A stretch of DNA of 36,491 nt from DATGLE01 sp035294325 (GTDB lineage Bacteria; Chloroflexota; Ktedonobacteria; Ktedonobacterales; Ktedonobacteraceae). Made by a program: the position numbers and the translations under genes. A model generated the notes under the pieces. The model saw nothing but the letters and a program-made list of their open reading frames with translations. It was not told the DNA's origin and did no database searches. The stretch is taken from contig DATGLE010000225.1 of NCBI GenBank assembly GCA_035294325.1, positions 1 through 36,491 on the forward strand. The letters run 5' to 3'. Shown here in pieces: positions 16,121-24,897 of this stretch. Within the stretch, counting starts at the first letter, position 1, and each line of letters starts with the position of its first letter.

Positions 16121-17470
16121 ATGTTTCGCAAGATTTTGATTGCTAACCGTGGTGAAATAGCGCTGCGCGTTATTCGCGCCTGCCGCGAGATGGGGATACG
16201 CAGCGTCATTGCGCACTCAGAAGCCGATCGGCAATCGCTGCCGGTCCGTATGGCCGATGAGCGCATCTGTATTGGTCCCGGACCGAGCGGGAAGAGCTAT
16301 CTCAATATCCCCAATATCATCAGTGCAGCTTTTATCTCCAATGCCGAAGCAATTCACCCTGGCTACGGCTTCCTCTCGGAGAATACGAGCTTTGCTGAAA
16401 TTTGCAGCGATGTCAATATTACCTTTATTGGTCCCTCTGCCTCGGTGATGGCGATCATGGGTGATAAGGTCTCGGCGCGCGAGGCGATGGTCAAAGCCGG
16501 GCTGCCAACCCTGCCAGGAACGCCCGTCCTGCGCACGCTGGCCGAGGCGCAGGAAGCCGCCAGAGAGATCGGCTTCCCGCTCATGCTCAAAGCCGTTGCC
16601 GGTGGGGGAGGCCGTGGCATCCGCCTTGTCAGGAGCGCGGAAGAGTTTGATCGCGTCTTTGTCCTGGCACAGAACGAGGTGCGCGAAGCCTTTCATGATG
16701 ATGGCATCTATCTTGAGCGCTACCTGGAGCGGGCGCGCCATGTCGAGATTCAGGTGCTTGTCGATCATTATGGGCATGGGGTTCATCTTGGCGAACGCAA
16801 CTGTTCCTGCCAGCGCCGCAATCAGAAGGTATTGGAAGAGGCGCCCAGTCCCGTCTTGCCACGCGAATTATGTGATGAGATGGGCATGAAGGCCATCCGC
16901 GCTGTACAGCAGGTAGGATATCGCAACGCTGGCACGCTCGAGTTCCTGGTAGATGAGCAGAATCGTTACTATTTCATGGAGATGAATACCCGTTTGCAGG
17001 TAGAGCATCCCGTGACCGAGATGGTGACGAGCATCGATCTGGTCAAGGAGCAGATACGCATTGCCGCCGGGCTGCCACTGCATCTCCGGCAGGAAGATAT
17101 TCGATTGCGCGGCCATGCCATCGAGTGCCGTATTACGGCGGAAGATGCAAACGCCGACTTTCGCCCGCAGACGGGAGTGGTCGAGCAATATCTGCCGCCA
17201 GGTGGGCCGGGGGTACGTATCGATAGCCATCTTTTTACCGGCTATGAGGTTCCGCCTCATTATGACTCGCTGCTCTCAAAGCTCGTTGTCTGGGCTGAGA
17301 CGCGCAACGAGGCGATTGCGCGTATGCAGCGCGCCCTCGAAGAGTACGTTATCGAAGGGTTGCCAACAACGATACCTTTTCATCAACGTTTACTCAAGCA
17401 TGAAGGTTTCATCCGTGGTGATACCTATACACGCTTTATACAAGAGGAAGCCGTCGCATTAGGTATATGA
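16121..17470 (+). CDS. accC: Acetyl-CoA carboxylase biotin carboxylase subunit
   Basis: Carboxylates biotin on the carrier protein AccB using ATP and bicarbonate, the first half of malonyl-CoA synthesis. The 449-residue protein is a standard stand-alone AccC: biotin-carboxylase N-domain (MFRKILIANRGEIALRVIRACRE), ATP-grasp with glycine loop GGGGRGIRL (about 163-171), bicarbonate/ATP motif ERNCSCQRRNQK (about 225-236), catalytic EMNTRLQVEH (about 287-296), and C-terminal domain ending near RGDTYTRF. One small oddity is Asn in ERNCS where Asp or Glu is commoner. fabF starts 12 nt later and accB follows, so it forms a tight operon. No AccA/AccD carboxyltransferase is in the window. The ribosome binding site is not obvious. 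Confidence 0.94.
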   Translation: MFRKILIANRGEIALRVIRACREMGIRSVIAHSEADRQSLPVRMADERICIGPGPSGKSYLNIPNIISAAFISNAEAIHPGYGFLSENTSFAEICSDVNITFIGPSASVMAIMGDKVSAREAMVKAGLPTLPGTPVLRTLAEAQEAAREIGFPLMLKAVAGGGGRGIRLVRSAEEFDRVFVLAQNEVREAFHDDGIYLERYLERARHVEIQVLVDHYGHGVHLGERNCSCQRRNQKVLEEAPSPVLPRELCDEMGMKAIRAVQQVGYRNAGTLEFLVDEQNRYYFMEMNTRLQVEHPVTEMVTSIDLVKEQIRIAAGLPLHLRQEDIRLRGHAIECRITAEDANADFRPQTGVVEQYLPPGGPGVRIDSHLFTGYEVPPHYDSLLSKLVVWAETRNEAIARMQRALEEYVIEGLPTTIPFHQRLLKHEGFIRGDTYTRFIQEEAVALGI

Positions 17471-17482
17471 GGAGGTGATTTT

Positions 17483-18721
17483 ATGTCTCGCGTGGTTGTG
17501 ACCGGTATGGGGCTGATTACAGCTCTGGGCAACGATCTGGCATCGACGTGGGAGAGGCTCTGCAAGGGTGAGTCGGGCGTCAGCGAGATTACCAGTTATG
17601 ATACCAGCCAGTTCCGCGTGCATTTTGGCGCTCAAATCAAGGACTTTGATCCTTCCCCTTATATGGACCGCAAGGAAGTGCGCCGTACTGATCCCTACCA
17701 GCATCTTGCCATCGCTACTACGAAGCAAGCTCTGGCCCAGGCACAATTGCAGATTACCGATGATATCGCGGATGATACGGGTGTCTACATCGGCAGTGGT
17801 ATCGGGGGTCTTATCACGCTGCACGATCAGTTCAAAGTGCTCTTCGAGCGGGGGCCGGACCGTATCAGCCCTTTCTTCATCAATATGATGATTATCGATA
17901 GCGCCCCCGGCATTGTCTCGATCATGACCGGGGCGAAAGGCCCGAACTGGGCGGCGGTCTCCGCCTGCGCCACCAGCGGCAATACTATCGGCGAAGCGTG
18001 GGAGACGATCCTCCGTGGCGATGCGAAGGTGATGATCGCCGGCGGCTCCGAGAAGGGCATCACCCCTATCGCAATGGCCGCATTTGATAATATGCATGCG
18101 CTCTCGCGACGCAACGACGATCCGCAGGGCGCGAGCCGGCCTTTCGATGCCACGCGCGATGGCTTTGTGATGGGAGAAGGAGCAGGTATCCTCATTCTGG
18201 AGGAACTGGAATTCGCGAAGGCCCGAAATGCTCCCATCCTGGCCGAACTGGTTGGCTACGGCTGTACGAGTGATGCACACCATATCACCGACCCGGCTCC
18301 CGGTGGAGAGGGCCTGGTGCGGGCGATGCGGCGCGCTATGCAAAAAGCAGGGCTGCGCCCCGATCAGATCGATTATATCAACGCGCATGGCACTTCGACA
18401 CCTCCCAATGATCGCACCGAGACTCAGGCCATCAAGACCTGCCTGGGCGAGCATGCATATCGCGTGGCTATCAGTTCTACCAAGTCAATGACCGGGCATA
18501 CGCTCGGCGCGGCAGGCGCGGTTGAGGCCGTAATCTCCATTCAGGCGATCCGCACGGGCATTATTCCGCCGACCATCAACCTGCACCATCCTGATCCCCA
18601 ATGCGACCTCGATTACGTGCCCAACGAGGCGCGGCATGCCGCGGTAAACGTGGCTATGTCAAATGTGATGGGCTTCGGGGGGCATAATACCTGCCTGATA
18701 TTCAAGCGTTACGAAGAGTAA
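17483..18721 (+). CDS. fabF: 3-oxoacyl-ACP synthase II (KAS II)
   Basis: Condenses malonyl-ACP with acyl-ACP in fatty-acid elongation. The thiolase fold is complete at 412 residues: MSRVVVTGMGLITALGND start, nucleophile Cys162 in SACATSGN, first His in NAHGTSTPPND, second His in STKSMTGHTLGAAGAVE, and the C-terminal SNVMGFGGHN strand. The Cys-His-His triad fits the FabF/FabB class rather than FabH. AGGAGGTGA lies seven bases before the ATG. It sits between accC and accB with gaps of 12 and 6 nt, tying malonyl-CoA supply to chain elongation in one transcript. Confidence 0.96.
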   Translation: MSRVVVTGMGLITALGNDLASTWERLCKGESGVSEITSYDTSQFRVHFGAQIKDFDPSPYMDRKEVRRTDPYQHLAIATTKQALAQAQLQITDDIADDTGVYIGSGIGGLITLHDQFKVLFERGPDRISPFFINMMIIDSAPGIVSIMTGAKGPNWAAVSACATSGNTIGEAWETILRGDAKVMIAGGSEKGITPIAMAAFDNMHALSRRNDDPQGASRPFDATRDGFVMGEGAGILILEELEFAKARNAPILAELVGYGCTSDAHHITDPAPGGEGLVRAMRRAMQKAGLRPDQIDYINAHGTSTPPNDRTETQAIKTCLGEHAYRVAISSTKSMTGHTLGAAGAVEAVISIQAIRTGIIPPTINLHHPDPQCDLDYVPNEARHAAVNVAMSNVMGFGGHNTCLIFKRYEE

Positions 18722-18727
18722 AAGTTC

Positions 18728-19192
18728 ATGGATGCGAAGAAAAAAGTATCATGGCTAGAACGCGTTGAAGATATCGTTACCATCCTTGAGGGGAGTACGG
18801 TTGGCGAACTGGAACTGGTCGAGGGCGAAACCGAGATTATCATTCGGCGCGAGCCTGGCATGGTCATGAGCGCGGTCCCCGCTCAGCGCGTCGGCGCTGC
18901 TGGCGTTGTGGCGCCTCCCGGCGGTGGAGGTCAGGCCGCACGTGTGGATCGCAGCGTAGCCGTCGTTGCGCCCCTGACGGGTGTGTACTACTCGGCCGCC
19001 TCGCCCACCTCGCCTCCCTTTGTCAACGTGGGTGACAATATTCATGTGGGACAGGTCGTCGCCCTTATTGAGTCCATGAAGGTCTTCAATGAGGTCACGG
19101 CCGAAGTAGCGGGCCGCGTCGTTGCCCTCGTAGCTACCAATGGAAACGTCGTGCAGAAGGGTGAGACGCTGCTGCGCGTAGAGCCGTTGTGA
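18728..19192 (+). CDS. accB: Acetyl-CoA carboxylase biotin carboxyl carrier protein
   Basis: Carries biotin between AccC and the carboxyltransferase. The 154 residues comprise an N-terminal helical/strand part (EDIVTILEGSTVGELELVEGETEIIIRRE), a Gly/Pro-rich hinge (about 55-72), and a C-terminal biotinyl domain (77-154) with the thumb-like GVYYSAASPTSPPFVNVGD and the biotin-acceptor Lys118 in ESMKVFNEV. Most BCCPs have EAMK or EAMKL; Ser at this place occurs in some bacterial carriers. Last gene of the accC-fabF-accB operon; the repeat at 19243 follows. Confidence 0.94.
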   Translation: MDAKKKVSWLERVEDIVTILEGSTVGELELVEGETEIIIRREPGMVMSAVPAQRVGAAGVVAPPGGGGQAARVDRSVAVVAPLTGVYYSAASPTSPPFVNVGDNIHVGQVVALIESMKVFNEVTAEVAGRVVALVATNGNVVQKGETLLRVEPL

Positions 19193-19242
19193 TATGTTCT
19201 GAGAGACGAGATCGGTAATACGATGAGCAAGGCCATCACAAG

Positions 19243-19292
19243 ATGTAGAGACAACCCTTGCGGTTGTCTCTACATGTAGAGACAACCCTTGC
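19243..19292. repeat. TGTAGAGAC-type palindromic repeat, one full copy plus a half copy
   Basis: Bases 19243-19256 pair with 19275-19262 around loop CTTGC (19257-19261). The first 19 bases are then repeated directly at 19274-19292, giving one and a half units. The ends (GTAGAGAC/GTCTCTAC) and CTTGC centre match the arms at 29350-29421, but the four bases between differ with compensation (AACC/GGTT here, GGGG/CCCC there). It fills the convergent gap between accB and tlyA. Confidence 0.88.
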
Positions 19293-19316
19293 CCTCGCCT
19301 TGCAGGTTTTTCTACC

Positions 19317-20096
19317 TTACGCCGGGCGCTCGATGGGCTGCCGGCGCAGCAGAAAAAGGAACTCGCGGTTGCCTTCGCGGCCCGCTATGGGCGAGTCGGT
19401 GACGGCCGCTACGCGCAGCGGCGTGTGCAGGGGTATCCATTCCTGAAGCTCATCGAGCACGCGGCGATGTACCTCCGGGTCGCTGATGACGCCGCTTCCC
19501 CTGTCTGCCTCGGCCTTGCCCGCCTCAAACTGGGGCTTGACCAGCGCGACAACCCATATATCCGTTGACCTGTCGAGCAGAGGGATGAGCGCGGGCAGCA
19601 CCAGGCGCAGCGAGATAAAGGAAACATCGATGACCGCGCACTGCACCGGCTCTGGAAGCTGTTGCAGGTGGCGGATATTGGTCCGCTCCATGACCACAAC
19701 GCGCGGATCATTGCGCAGCGTCCACGCCAGTTGACCGTGACCGACATCAACGGCATAGACGCGGGCGGCTCCGCGCTCCAGCAGGCATTGCGTGAAGCCT
19801 CCGGTTGAGGCTCCGACATCGAGGGCAATAAGTCCGGCAGGATCCAGCTCGAAAGTATCCAGCGCTTTTTCAAGCTTGAGTCCTCCCCGGCTGACGTACT
19901 TGAGTTCAGGCGAGGAGCTGGCGAGGCGAATAGCAGCGCCAACGGGCACAGCCGTCCCGGGCTTGTCCACCATACGATCTCCAACATAAACCTGACCGGC
20001 CATGATGAGCGCGCGTGCGCGCTCGCGGCCCGGCGCCAGCCCCAACCGTACCAGCGCCACATCCAGCCTCTCCTTGTCGGTTCGCTTGCTTTTCAC
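19317..20096 (-). CDS. tlyA: TlyA family rRNA 2'-O-methyltransferase (hemolysin A family)
   Basis: TlyA-type enzymes methylate 2'-hydroxyls in 16S and/or 23S rRNA; the haemolysin name is historical. An N-terminal S4 RNA-binding domain (about 9-68: RLDVALVRLGLAPGRERARALIMAGQVYVGD) precedes the KYVSRGGLKLEKALD linker and an FtsJ-like methyltransferase domain with SAM motif ALDVGASTGGFTQCLL (91-105), AVDVGHGQL, DVSFISL and the VKPQFE catalytic Lys segment, ending with SPIAGREGNREFLFLL. The start is a GTG at 20096 whose last two bases overlap the TGA stop of the upstream ROK gene (GTGA), so translation is coupled. Length 259 is typical. Confidence 0.92.
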   Translation of the reverse strand: MKSKRTDKERLDVALVRLGLAPGRERARALIMAGQVYVGDRMVDKPGTAVPVGAAIRLASSSPELKYVSRGGLKLEKALDTFELDPAGLIALDVGASTGGFTQCLLERGAARVYAVDVGHGQLAWTLRNDPRVVVMERTNIRHLQQLPEPVQCAVIDVSFISLRLVLPALIPLLDRSTDIWVVALVKPQFEAGKAEADRGSGVISDPEVHRRVLDELQEWIPLHTPLRVAAVTDSPIAGREGNREFLFLLRRQPIERPA

Positions 20097-21145
20097 AACC
20101 TGCCCTTATGATGATAGTAAATCAGGGCGCCGGCGCCCACCAGACCTGCGTTCGGACCGAGTTCAGCCAGTACGATGCGCGCGGCCTCTCGCGGAACCCG
20201 CATGGCACGCTCCTGTACAATGCGCATGGCAGGATCCAAGAGCAATGGACCCATCTGTGTCACGCCACCTCCCAGAATGATAATTTCGGGATTAAAAATA
20301 TGGAGGATATTAACCAGTCCAATGCCGAGGGCTTCGGCTGCTGTGGCGATGATATCACGCGCCAGCGGAATGCCAGACTCCGCTGCCTGCGCGACGGTAC
20401 GTGCCGTCACATCGATAATAGCCGTGGGATCTCCAGCGTTCTGTTGATGCGTGCGAGCGAAGGCCAGCAGTTCGTCACCCTTCCCTTCGGCGATGGCTCT
20501 GTTAGCTTTTCGCGCGATAGCAGTGCCAGAAGTAATACGCTCCAGGCAGCCAATATTGCCGCAGTTGCAGCGCTCTCCATGCCAATCGATGGTGATATGT
20601 CCCAGTTCGGCGGCGGTGCCGGAAACGCCCGTAAGGATCTTTCCGTCCGAGATCACGCCGCCTCCGATACCTGTGCTGATCGTGAGATACACAACTTCGC
20701 GGCTGCCGCGCCCGGCGCCGAACATATACTCGCCGAGCGCGGCGGCGTTGGCGTCGTTCTCGACGAAAATGGGCACGCTGAACTGCTCGCTGAAGATGTC
20801 TCCCAGGGGGACGCCATTCCATCCCGGCAGGTTTGGTGGATCGAAGACCATGCCTGTGCGACTATTAAGCGGGCCTGGAGCGCAGATCCCGATACCGGCA
20901 ACCTGATCGAGGGCGATCCTGGCCTTGTCAAGGGCCTGTTCTACGGCTTGAAAAAGGCGTGGGATGACGCGATCAGGTATCGGATTCTCGCCGGTCAGCG
21001 CCCCGACGCGTGAGAGCAGCGTGGCGCCGCGCAGTACCGCCGTGCGAATCTGAGTTCCACCCAGGTCAACACCGACCACTAAAGGTAGATCATGATCTGT
21101 GCTGCATACCACGTCAGGAGTCGATGCCAGGCGCTCTTCATTCAT
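20093..21145 (-). CDS. ROK family sugar kinase (glucokinase-like)
   Basis: Probably phosphorylates glucose or a related hexose or amino sugar with ATP in the cytosol. The ATG at 21145 is preferred over 21193 because GGGGAG lies eight bases upstream, giving 350 residues. Motifs: phosphate-binding VGVDLGGTQIRTAV (24-37), sugar-binding and catalytic ENDANAAALGEY with Asp131 as the base, ROK signature near GGGVISDGKI, and the zinc site GHITIDWHGERCNCGNIGCLE (182-202) with His183, Cys193, Cys195 and Cys200. No N-terminal helix-turn-helix, so it is a kinase rather than a NagC-type repressor. Translationally coupled to tlyA through a GTGA overlap. Confidence 0.92.
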   Translation of the reverse strand: MNEERLASTPDVVCSTDHDLPLVVGVDLGGTQIRTAVLRGATLLSRVGALTGENPIPDRVIPRLFQAVEQALDKARIALDQVAGIGICAPGPLNSRTGMVFDPPNLPGWNGVPLGDIFSEQFSVPIFVENDANAAALGEYMFGAGRGSREVVYLTISTGIGGGVISDGKILTGVSGTAAELGHITIDWHGERCNCGNIGCLERITSGTAIARKANRAIAEGKGDELLAFARTHQQNAGDPTAIIDVTARTVAQAAESGIPLARDIIATAAEALGIGLVNILHIFNPEIIILGGGVTQMGPLLLDPAMRIVQERAMRVPREAARIVLAELGPNAGLVGAGALIYYHHKGRL

Positions 21146-21193
21146 GAAACATGCTCCCCGGATAAGATCTTTCCTAGATGATACCCCATGCAT

Positions 21194-21421
21194 GCCGACC
21201 AGGACAAGAGAGCGCCGCCAGCGCGAGCAGGCTGAGGCTTAAAATAGAAACATATTTACATAATATCAAATGTTTGCCTCATCATGCCAGTATAACAAGA
21301 ATATTATGTCAAATGATAGATTGAATAGTGCCAATCTATGTATAGATACATTCAGTTTTAGTTACTGCCGGGTGAGATAAACGTTGTAATTCCAGGAACC
21401 TGAAAATATGAGAATGCGAGG
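21194..21421. promoter_or_regulatory. Divergent A/T-rich control region between ROK kinase and glycan operon
   Basis: This 228-nt gap is very A/T-rich. It has a perfect 8-bp inverted repeat, ATAGATTG 21316-21323 and CAATCTAT 21332-21339 with an 8-nt loop, suitable as an operator. On the minus strand an extended -10 (TGT then TATACT, plus 21289-21297) could serve the ROK gene. I see no convincing -35/-10 pair for the plus-strand operon. Confidence 0.4.
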
Positions 21422-22486
21422 ATGGAAGTGAGCAAATCGGTGTATCTATCTGTGGTTGTACCCCTATATAATGAGGCACTCAATGTATGTCCTCTTCACG
21501 AACATATATGCCGGGCCTTACAGAGCCTGAGCATCACCTATGAGATCATTTATGTAGACGACGGTAGTAGCGATGCGACCTTTCTGCGGCTCTATCAACT
21601 GGCGTTAGACGATCCTCATGTGCGGCTTGTTCAGCTTGGTCGCAATTTTGGGCAGACGGCAGCACTGGCTGCTGGTATAGACTACAGTGCTGGCGAGGTG
21701 CTGATCTGCATGGACGGCGATTTGCAGAACGACGCTCAGGATATACCGCGACTGCTCAAGAAATTAGAGCAGGGATACGATGTTGTGAGCGGCTGGCGGA
21801 AGCGGCGCGAGGATCCGCTGCTGATCCGCAGATTGCCTTCGCGGCTGGCTAATAGTCTGATTGCCAGAGTGACCGGCATATATCTACACGACTACGGCTG
21901 CACGCTCAAAGCCTACCGGCGCGAGGTATTCGCGCACCTGCGCTTATATGGCGAAATGCACCGTCTTATTCCGGCCTATGCGGCGCTTGCCGGCGCTCGC
22001 GTGGCCGAGATCGAAGTCACGCATCATGCCAGACGCTTCGGCGCCTCCAAATATGGGCTGTCGCGAACAGTGCGTGTCATTCTTGATCTGATCACCTGCA
22101 AATTTCTGGGCAGCTTTGGCGCCAGGCCGGCTCACCTCTTTGGCCTGCCGGGCCTCGGCGCTCTGGCGCTGGGCGCTCTCTGCCTGGTGCTCATGCCCGT
22201 GGGCAGACTCCTGCCGCCGCGTTTTCGTATCGGTGCCCGGCCGCTGCTCTCTGCTTCGGCTCATTGCTGCAATGCTGGCATCCTGTACATTGTGCTGGGC
22301 TTGCTGGCCGAGCTTTTGATGCGCACCTATTACGAATCGCAGGGCAAAGCAGCATATGTGGTGAAAAAAGTTGTCGCTCCGGGGGCCGCGATAGCTATGC
22401 TGGAGGGCGACGCAACTCCAGCCGGGGTACTCGCTTGCTCCGGTGCAGGTCGGGAGGATGGGAATGAACATGCAGACCGGCCATAG
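21422..22486 (+). CDS. GT2 glycosyltransferase, polyprenyl-phosphate sugar synthase type (DPM1/GtrB/ArnC-like)
   Basis: Likely transfers a sugar from a nucleotide sugar to polyprenyl phosphate at the inner membrane face, giving the donor used by GT-C enzymes. GT-A fold motifs: SVVVPLYNEA (10-19), YVDDGSSD (about 40-47), RLVQLGRNFGQTAALAAGI, metal-binding DGDLQND (about 100-106), and RRFGASKYG (about 203-211), typical of this subfamily. Two C-terminal hydrophobic segments (about 238-260 and 283-300) anchor it, as in GtrB. The 354-residue length is slightly long because of a polar tail (about 320-354) that runs into the start of the next gene. First gene of a six-gene operon that ends with a GT-C transferase, which makes this role plausible. 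Confidence 0.88.
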   Translation: MEVSKSVYLSVVVPLYNEALNVCPLHEHICRALQSLSITYEIIYVDDGSSDATFLRLYQLALDDPHVRLVQLGRNFGQTAALAAGIDYSAGEVLICMDGDLQNDAQDIPRLLKKLEQGYDVVSGWRKRREDPLLIRRLPSRLANSLIARVTGIYLHDYGCTLKAYRREVFAHLRLYGEMHRLIPAYAALAGARVAEIEVTHHARRFGASKYGLSRTVRVILDLITCKFLGSFGARPAHLFGLPGLGALALGALCLVLMPVGRLLPPRFRIGARPLLSASAHCCNAGILYIVLGLLAELLMRTYYESQGKAAYVVKKVVAPGAAIAMLEGDATPAGVLACSGAGREDGNEHADRP

Positions 22487-23690
22487 CGGCGCTGCACGGA
22501 TCTTGATGGTTGCTCCCCAGCCATTTTTCGCTCCACGGGGAGCGGCATTCTGCGTCTATCAATACATCAATGCGCTTGTCACGCTGGGATACGGGGTTGA
22601 TCTGGTTACGTATTCCATAGGCGAGGATGTCGCGCTGCCCGGCCTGACCATCTATCGCACGCCGGCTTTGCCGTTCGTTCGCGCAGTAAAGCCCGGTTTC
22701 TCGCTGGCAAAGTTCCCGCTCGATCTGCTGCTCTTTCTGACGGCTCTGTGGCGGCTCTGCCGGGGACGCTACCGCTATCTCCATACTCATGAGGAGGCTG
22801 CGCTGATCGGCGCTTTGCTGGCACCGCTATTTCGCTGCCGGCACCTCTATTATATGCATTGCGATCTCTCGCAACTGGTGGGGGAGAATCCACTGGTTGT
22901 ATCCTGCGTCAGAGCCGCGCAGGCGCTCATGATACGCTGCGCCGATGCTATTGTCGCTTTTTATCCTGAGTGTGCAGGGAAGGCGAAAAAGATTGCCCCT
23001 CGCAAATCCGTCTATGTGATCCTGCCTGCGCCCGTCGATGCCGCACTCTCTCCGCCATCACAGGTGGATGTCGAGAAGTTGCGGCAGCAGTGGGCGCCCA
23101 ACGGCTCTCCAATTATTCTCTATACGGGGACGCTTGAAAAATATCAGGGCATCGATCTGTTGCTGCGCAGCGCGGCGCTTGTGACTGAGGTCCTGCCTGC
23201 TGCTCGCTATGTGATCGTTGGCGGCACTCCTGAGCAGGTCGAGCGTTTTCGTGAGCTTGCCCGGCAAATTGGCGTGGAGAAGCATGTGCATTTTGTGGGC
23301 CAACGCCCGTTGCAGGAGATGCCCTGCTATATGGCGCTGGCCGACGTACTGGTAAGCCCTCGCACCGGGGGAACGCACACCCCGCTCAAACTGTACACCT
23401 ATCTGCGCTCCGGCAGGCCCGTCCTTGCGACGGATATACTCTCGCACACGCAGGTGTTGAGTCCAGCGATAGCCATGCTGGCTCCCCCGACTCCGCAGGG
23501 ATTGGCACAGGGCACGCTGTCCCTGTTACGAGATGCCATCCGCGCAGAGGAATTGGGTAAGCGTGGGCAGCACTTCGCCAACGAACATTATAGCTGGGAT
23601 GTCTTCCTGGAGAAAAATCGCCAGCTCTCGGAAGAATTCATGAACACCGGCGGCTCCTGCCAGGCGTTTTTTAATGATTTTGATGAATAA
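22464..23690 (+). CDS. GT4-family (group 1) glycosyltransferase
   Basis: A GT-B-fold transferase adding a sugar from a nucleotide donor to a lipid-linked or surface glycan acceptor. The start at ATG 22464 follows GGGAGG at a normal distance and overlaps the preceding gene by 23 nt; ATG 22458 and GTG 22443 are in-frame alternatives. The N-terminal acceptor half begins ILMVAPQPFFAPRGAAFCVYQYINAL, with the Gly-containing loop typical of GT4. The C-terminal donor half has ILYTGTLEKYQGIDLLLRSA, YVIVGGTPEQVERF, VHFVGQRPLQEMPCYMALADVLVSPR and the TPLKLYTYLRSGRPVLATD segment, where the usual ExxE pattern is partly replaced. No membrane segment. Acceptor and sugar unknown. Confidence 0.88.
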   Translation: MNMQTGHSGAARILMVAPQPFFAPRGAAFCVYQYINALVTLGYGVDLVTYSIGEDVALPGLTIYRTPALPFVRAVKPGFSLAKFPLDLLLFLTALWRLCRGRYRYLHTHEEAALIGALLAPLFRCRHLYYMHCDLSQLVGENPLVVSCVRAAQALMIRCADAIVAFYPECAGKAKKIAPRKSVYVILPAPVDAALSPPSQVDVEKLRQQWAPNGSPIILYTGTLEKYQGIDLLLRSAALVTEVLPAARYVIVGGTPEQVERFRELARQIGVEKHVHFVGQRPLQEMPCYMALADVLVSPRTGGTHTPLKLYTYLRSGRPVLATDILSHTQVLSPAIAMLAPPTPQGLAQGTLSLLRDAIRAEELGKRGQHFANEHYSWDVFLEKNRQLSEEFMNTGGSCQAFFNDFDE

Positions 23691-23724
23691 ATTTCTCTAA
23701 TTCTATTCAGGAGGAAGATAGAAA

Positions 23725-24897
23725 GTGGGTGTTTTACTGGAATCTAGCAGGCGTTATACAACTCTGCGCGATTTCGGCGCATTCCAGGTGAGGAGCGCCG
23801 CCCCTCCCGCTCGAGGCGGCTCAGCCATACGCCATGAGCAGTCGATGGCGTATGCCATCCCTCGTACCACATATCAATATGCAGTTCCATATGCTGTGCA
23901 GCAGACACAGGGGAGTTGTGACAGTAATGCGGCGGACGGCGGTGCTCAGGGAGCAGCAAAGAGAAAATGGCCTGGCAGCGTCCTCCGTGTCGGGTGTAGT
24001 ATAGCGCTATTCGTCTTTCTGCTCAGGTCCTTATCCTGGGATACTCTGTTAACGGCTCTGGCGCAGGTCTCCTATAGCATGGTGCTGGTGGCCTTTGTAG
24101 TGGGCGCGGGTGGCGTGGCGTTGAGTGCCTATCAATGGCGCGCTTTACTCCAGATCGAGCGCATTCATTGCGACCTCGCGCACCTGATTGACCTGTACCT
24201 TGTCGGAATAGCTTTCAGCCATTTTCTGCCTACCAGCATCGGCGGTGATGCGGTCAAGGCGCTCTATGTCGGGCGCGCAACCGGCAACCATGCCGGTTCG
24301 ACCAGCGCCATTATTATGTGCCGTGTGACGGGCTTCTTTGCTATGCTGCTCATTGCGCTGCCGGCACTGATTATCTGGCACACATACTTTACGTTTGACC
24401 TGGCTATGGGCTTCATACTGCTCGCTCTCGTGATGGCCGTGGTGATAGCAGGCGCGGTCACGCTGGCTATCCTATGGCCTGTGCTGTTCAAAGGGAGGTG
24501 GGCGCGTCGCGCTCTTTTTACATGGGTGATGCGCGTTGGACATGCGCTGAGCATAGGTGCAGGCCGTCCCCATGCAGTGGGAGCGGCGATTATCTACGCA
24601 GCGATTTTCTGGCTCGTTGCGATTCTCAATTGTTATTGCTATGCTCTGGCACTGCACATAGCCATACCCCTGTACTTTTATGGCGTGACCGTGCCACTCG
24701 TTGCGCTCATCTCGTTTCTGCCACTTTCTATCAATGGGTTGGGCCTGCGCGAGAGCGCCTTTGTCTACGCCCTCTCAACCGTGCATGTGCCTGCTGCAAC
24801 CGCGCTGCTGCTGGCTTTCTTATTGGATATGCAGGCGCTCTGCTTCGGGCTGCTCGGCGGATGTATCTATATAACGATGGGACGCAAAAAAGGATGA
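23725..24897 (+). CDS. LPG-synthase-type membrane protein (UPF0104/AglD-like, flippase-like)
   Basis: A multi-pass protein of the lysylphosphatidylglycerol synthase TM superfamily; stand-alone members are linked to lipid-linked glycan or phospholipid translocation. The start GTG 23725 follows AGGAGGAAG. A polar N-terminal stretch of about 85 residues precedes about eight membrane segments between roughly 92 and 385. Family hallmarks are the early QWRALLQ turn, HFLPTSIGGDAVKALYV (about 172-188), and the late PLSINGLGLRESAFVYAL (about 333-350). There is no C-terminal aminoacyl-transferase domain, so it does not make lysyl-PG. Its last bases overlap the next start (ATGA). In this operon it may move polyprenyl-phosphate sugar outward. 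Confidence 0.85.
   Translation: MGVLLESSRRYTTLRDFGAFQVRSAAPPARGGSAIRHEQSMAYAIPRTTYQYAVPYAVQQTQGSCDSNAADGGAQGAAKRKWPGSVLRVGCSIALFVFLLRSLSWDTLLTALAQVSYSMVLVAFVVGAGGVALSAYQWRALLQIERIHCDLAHLIDLYLVGIAFSHFLPTSIGGDAVKALYVGRATGNHAGSTSAIIMCRVTGFFAMLLIALPALIIWHTYFTFDLAMGFILLALVMAVVIAGAVTLAILWPVLFKGRWARRALFTWVMRVGHALSIGAGRPHAVGAAIIYAAIFWLVAILNCYCYALALHIAIPLYFYGVTVPLVALISFLPLSINGLGLRESAFVYALSTVHVPAATALLLAFLLDMQALCFGLLGGCIYITMGRKKG

Noticed and set aside
20015..21013. 332-residue open frame on the plus strand
   Set aside because: Opposite the ROK kinase, whose zinc and phosphate motifs are intact; no domain pattern in this frame.
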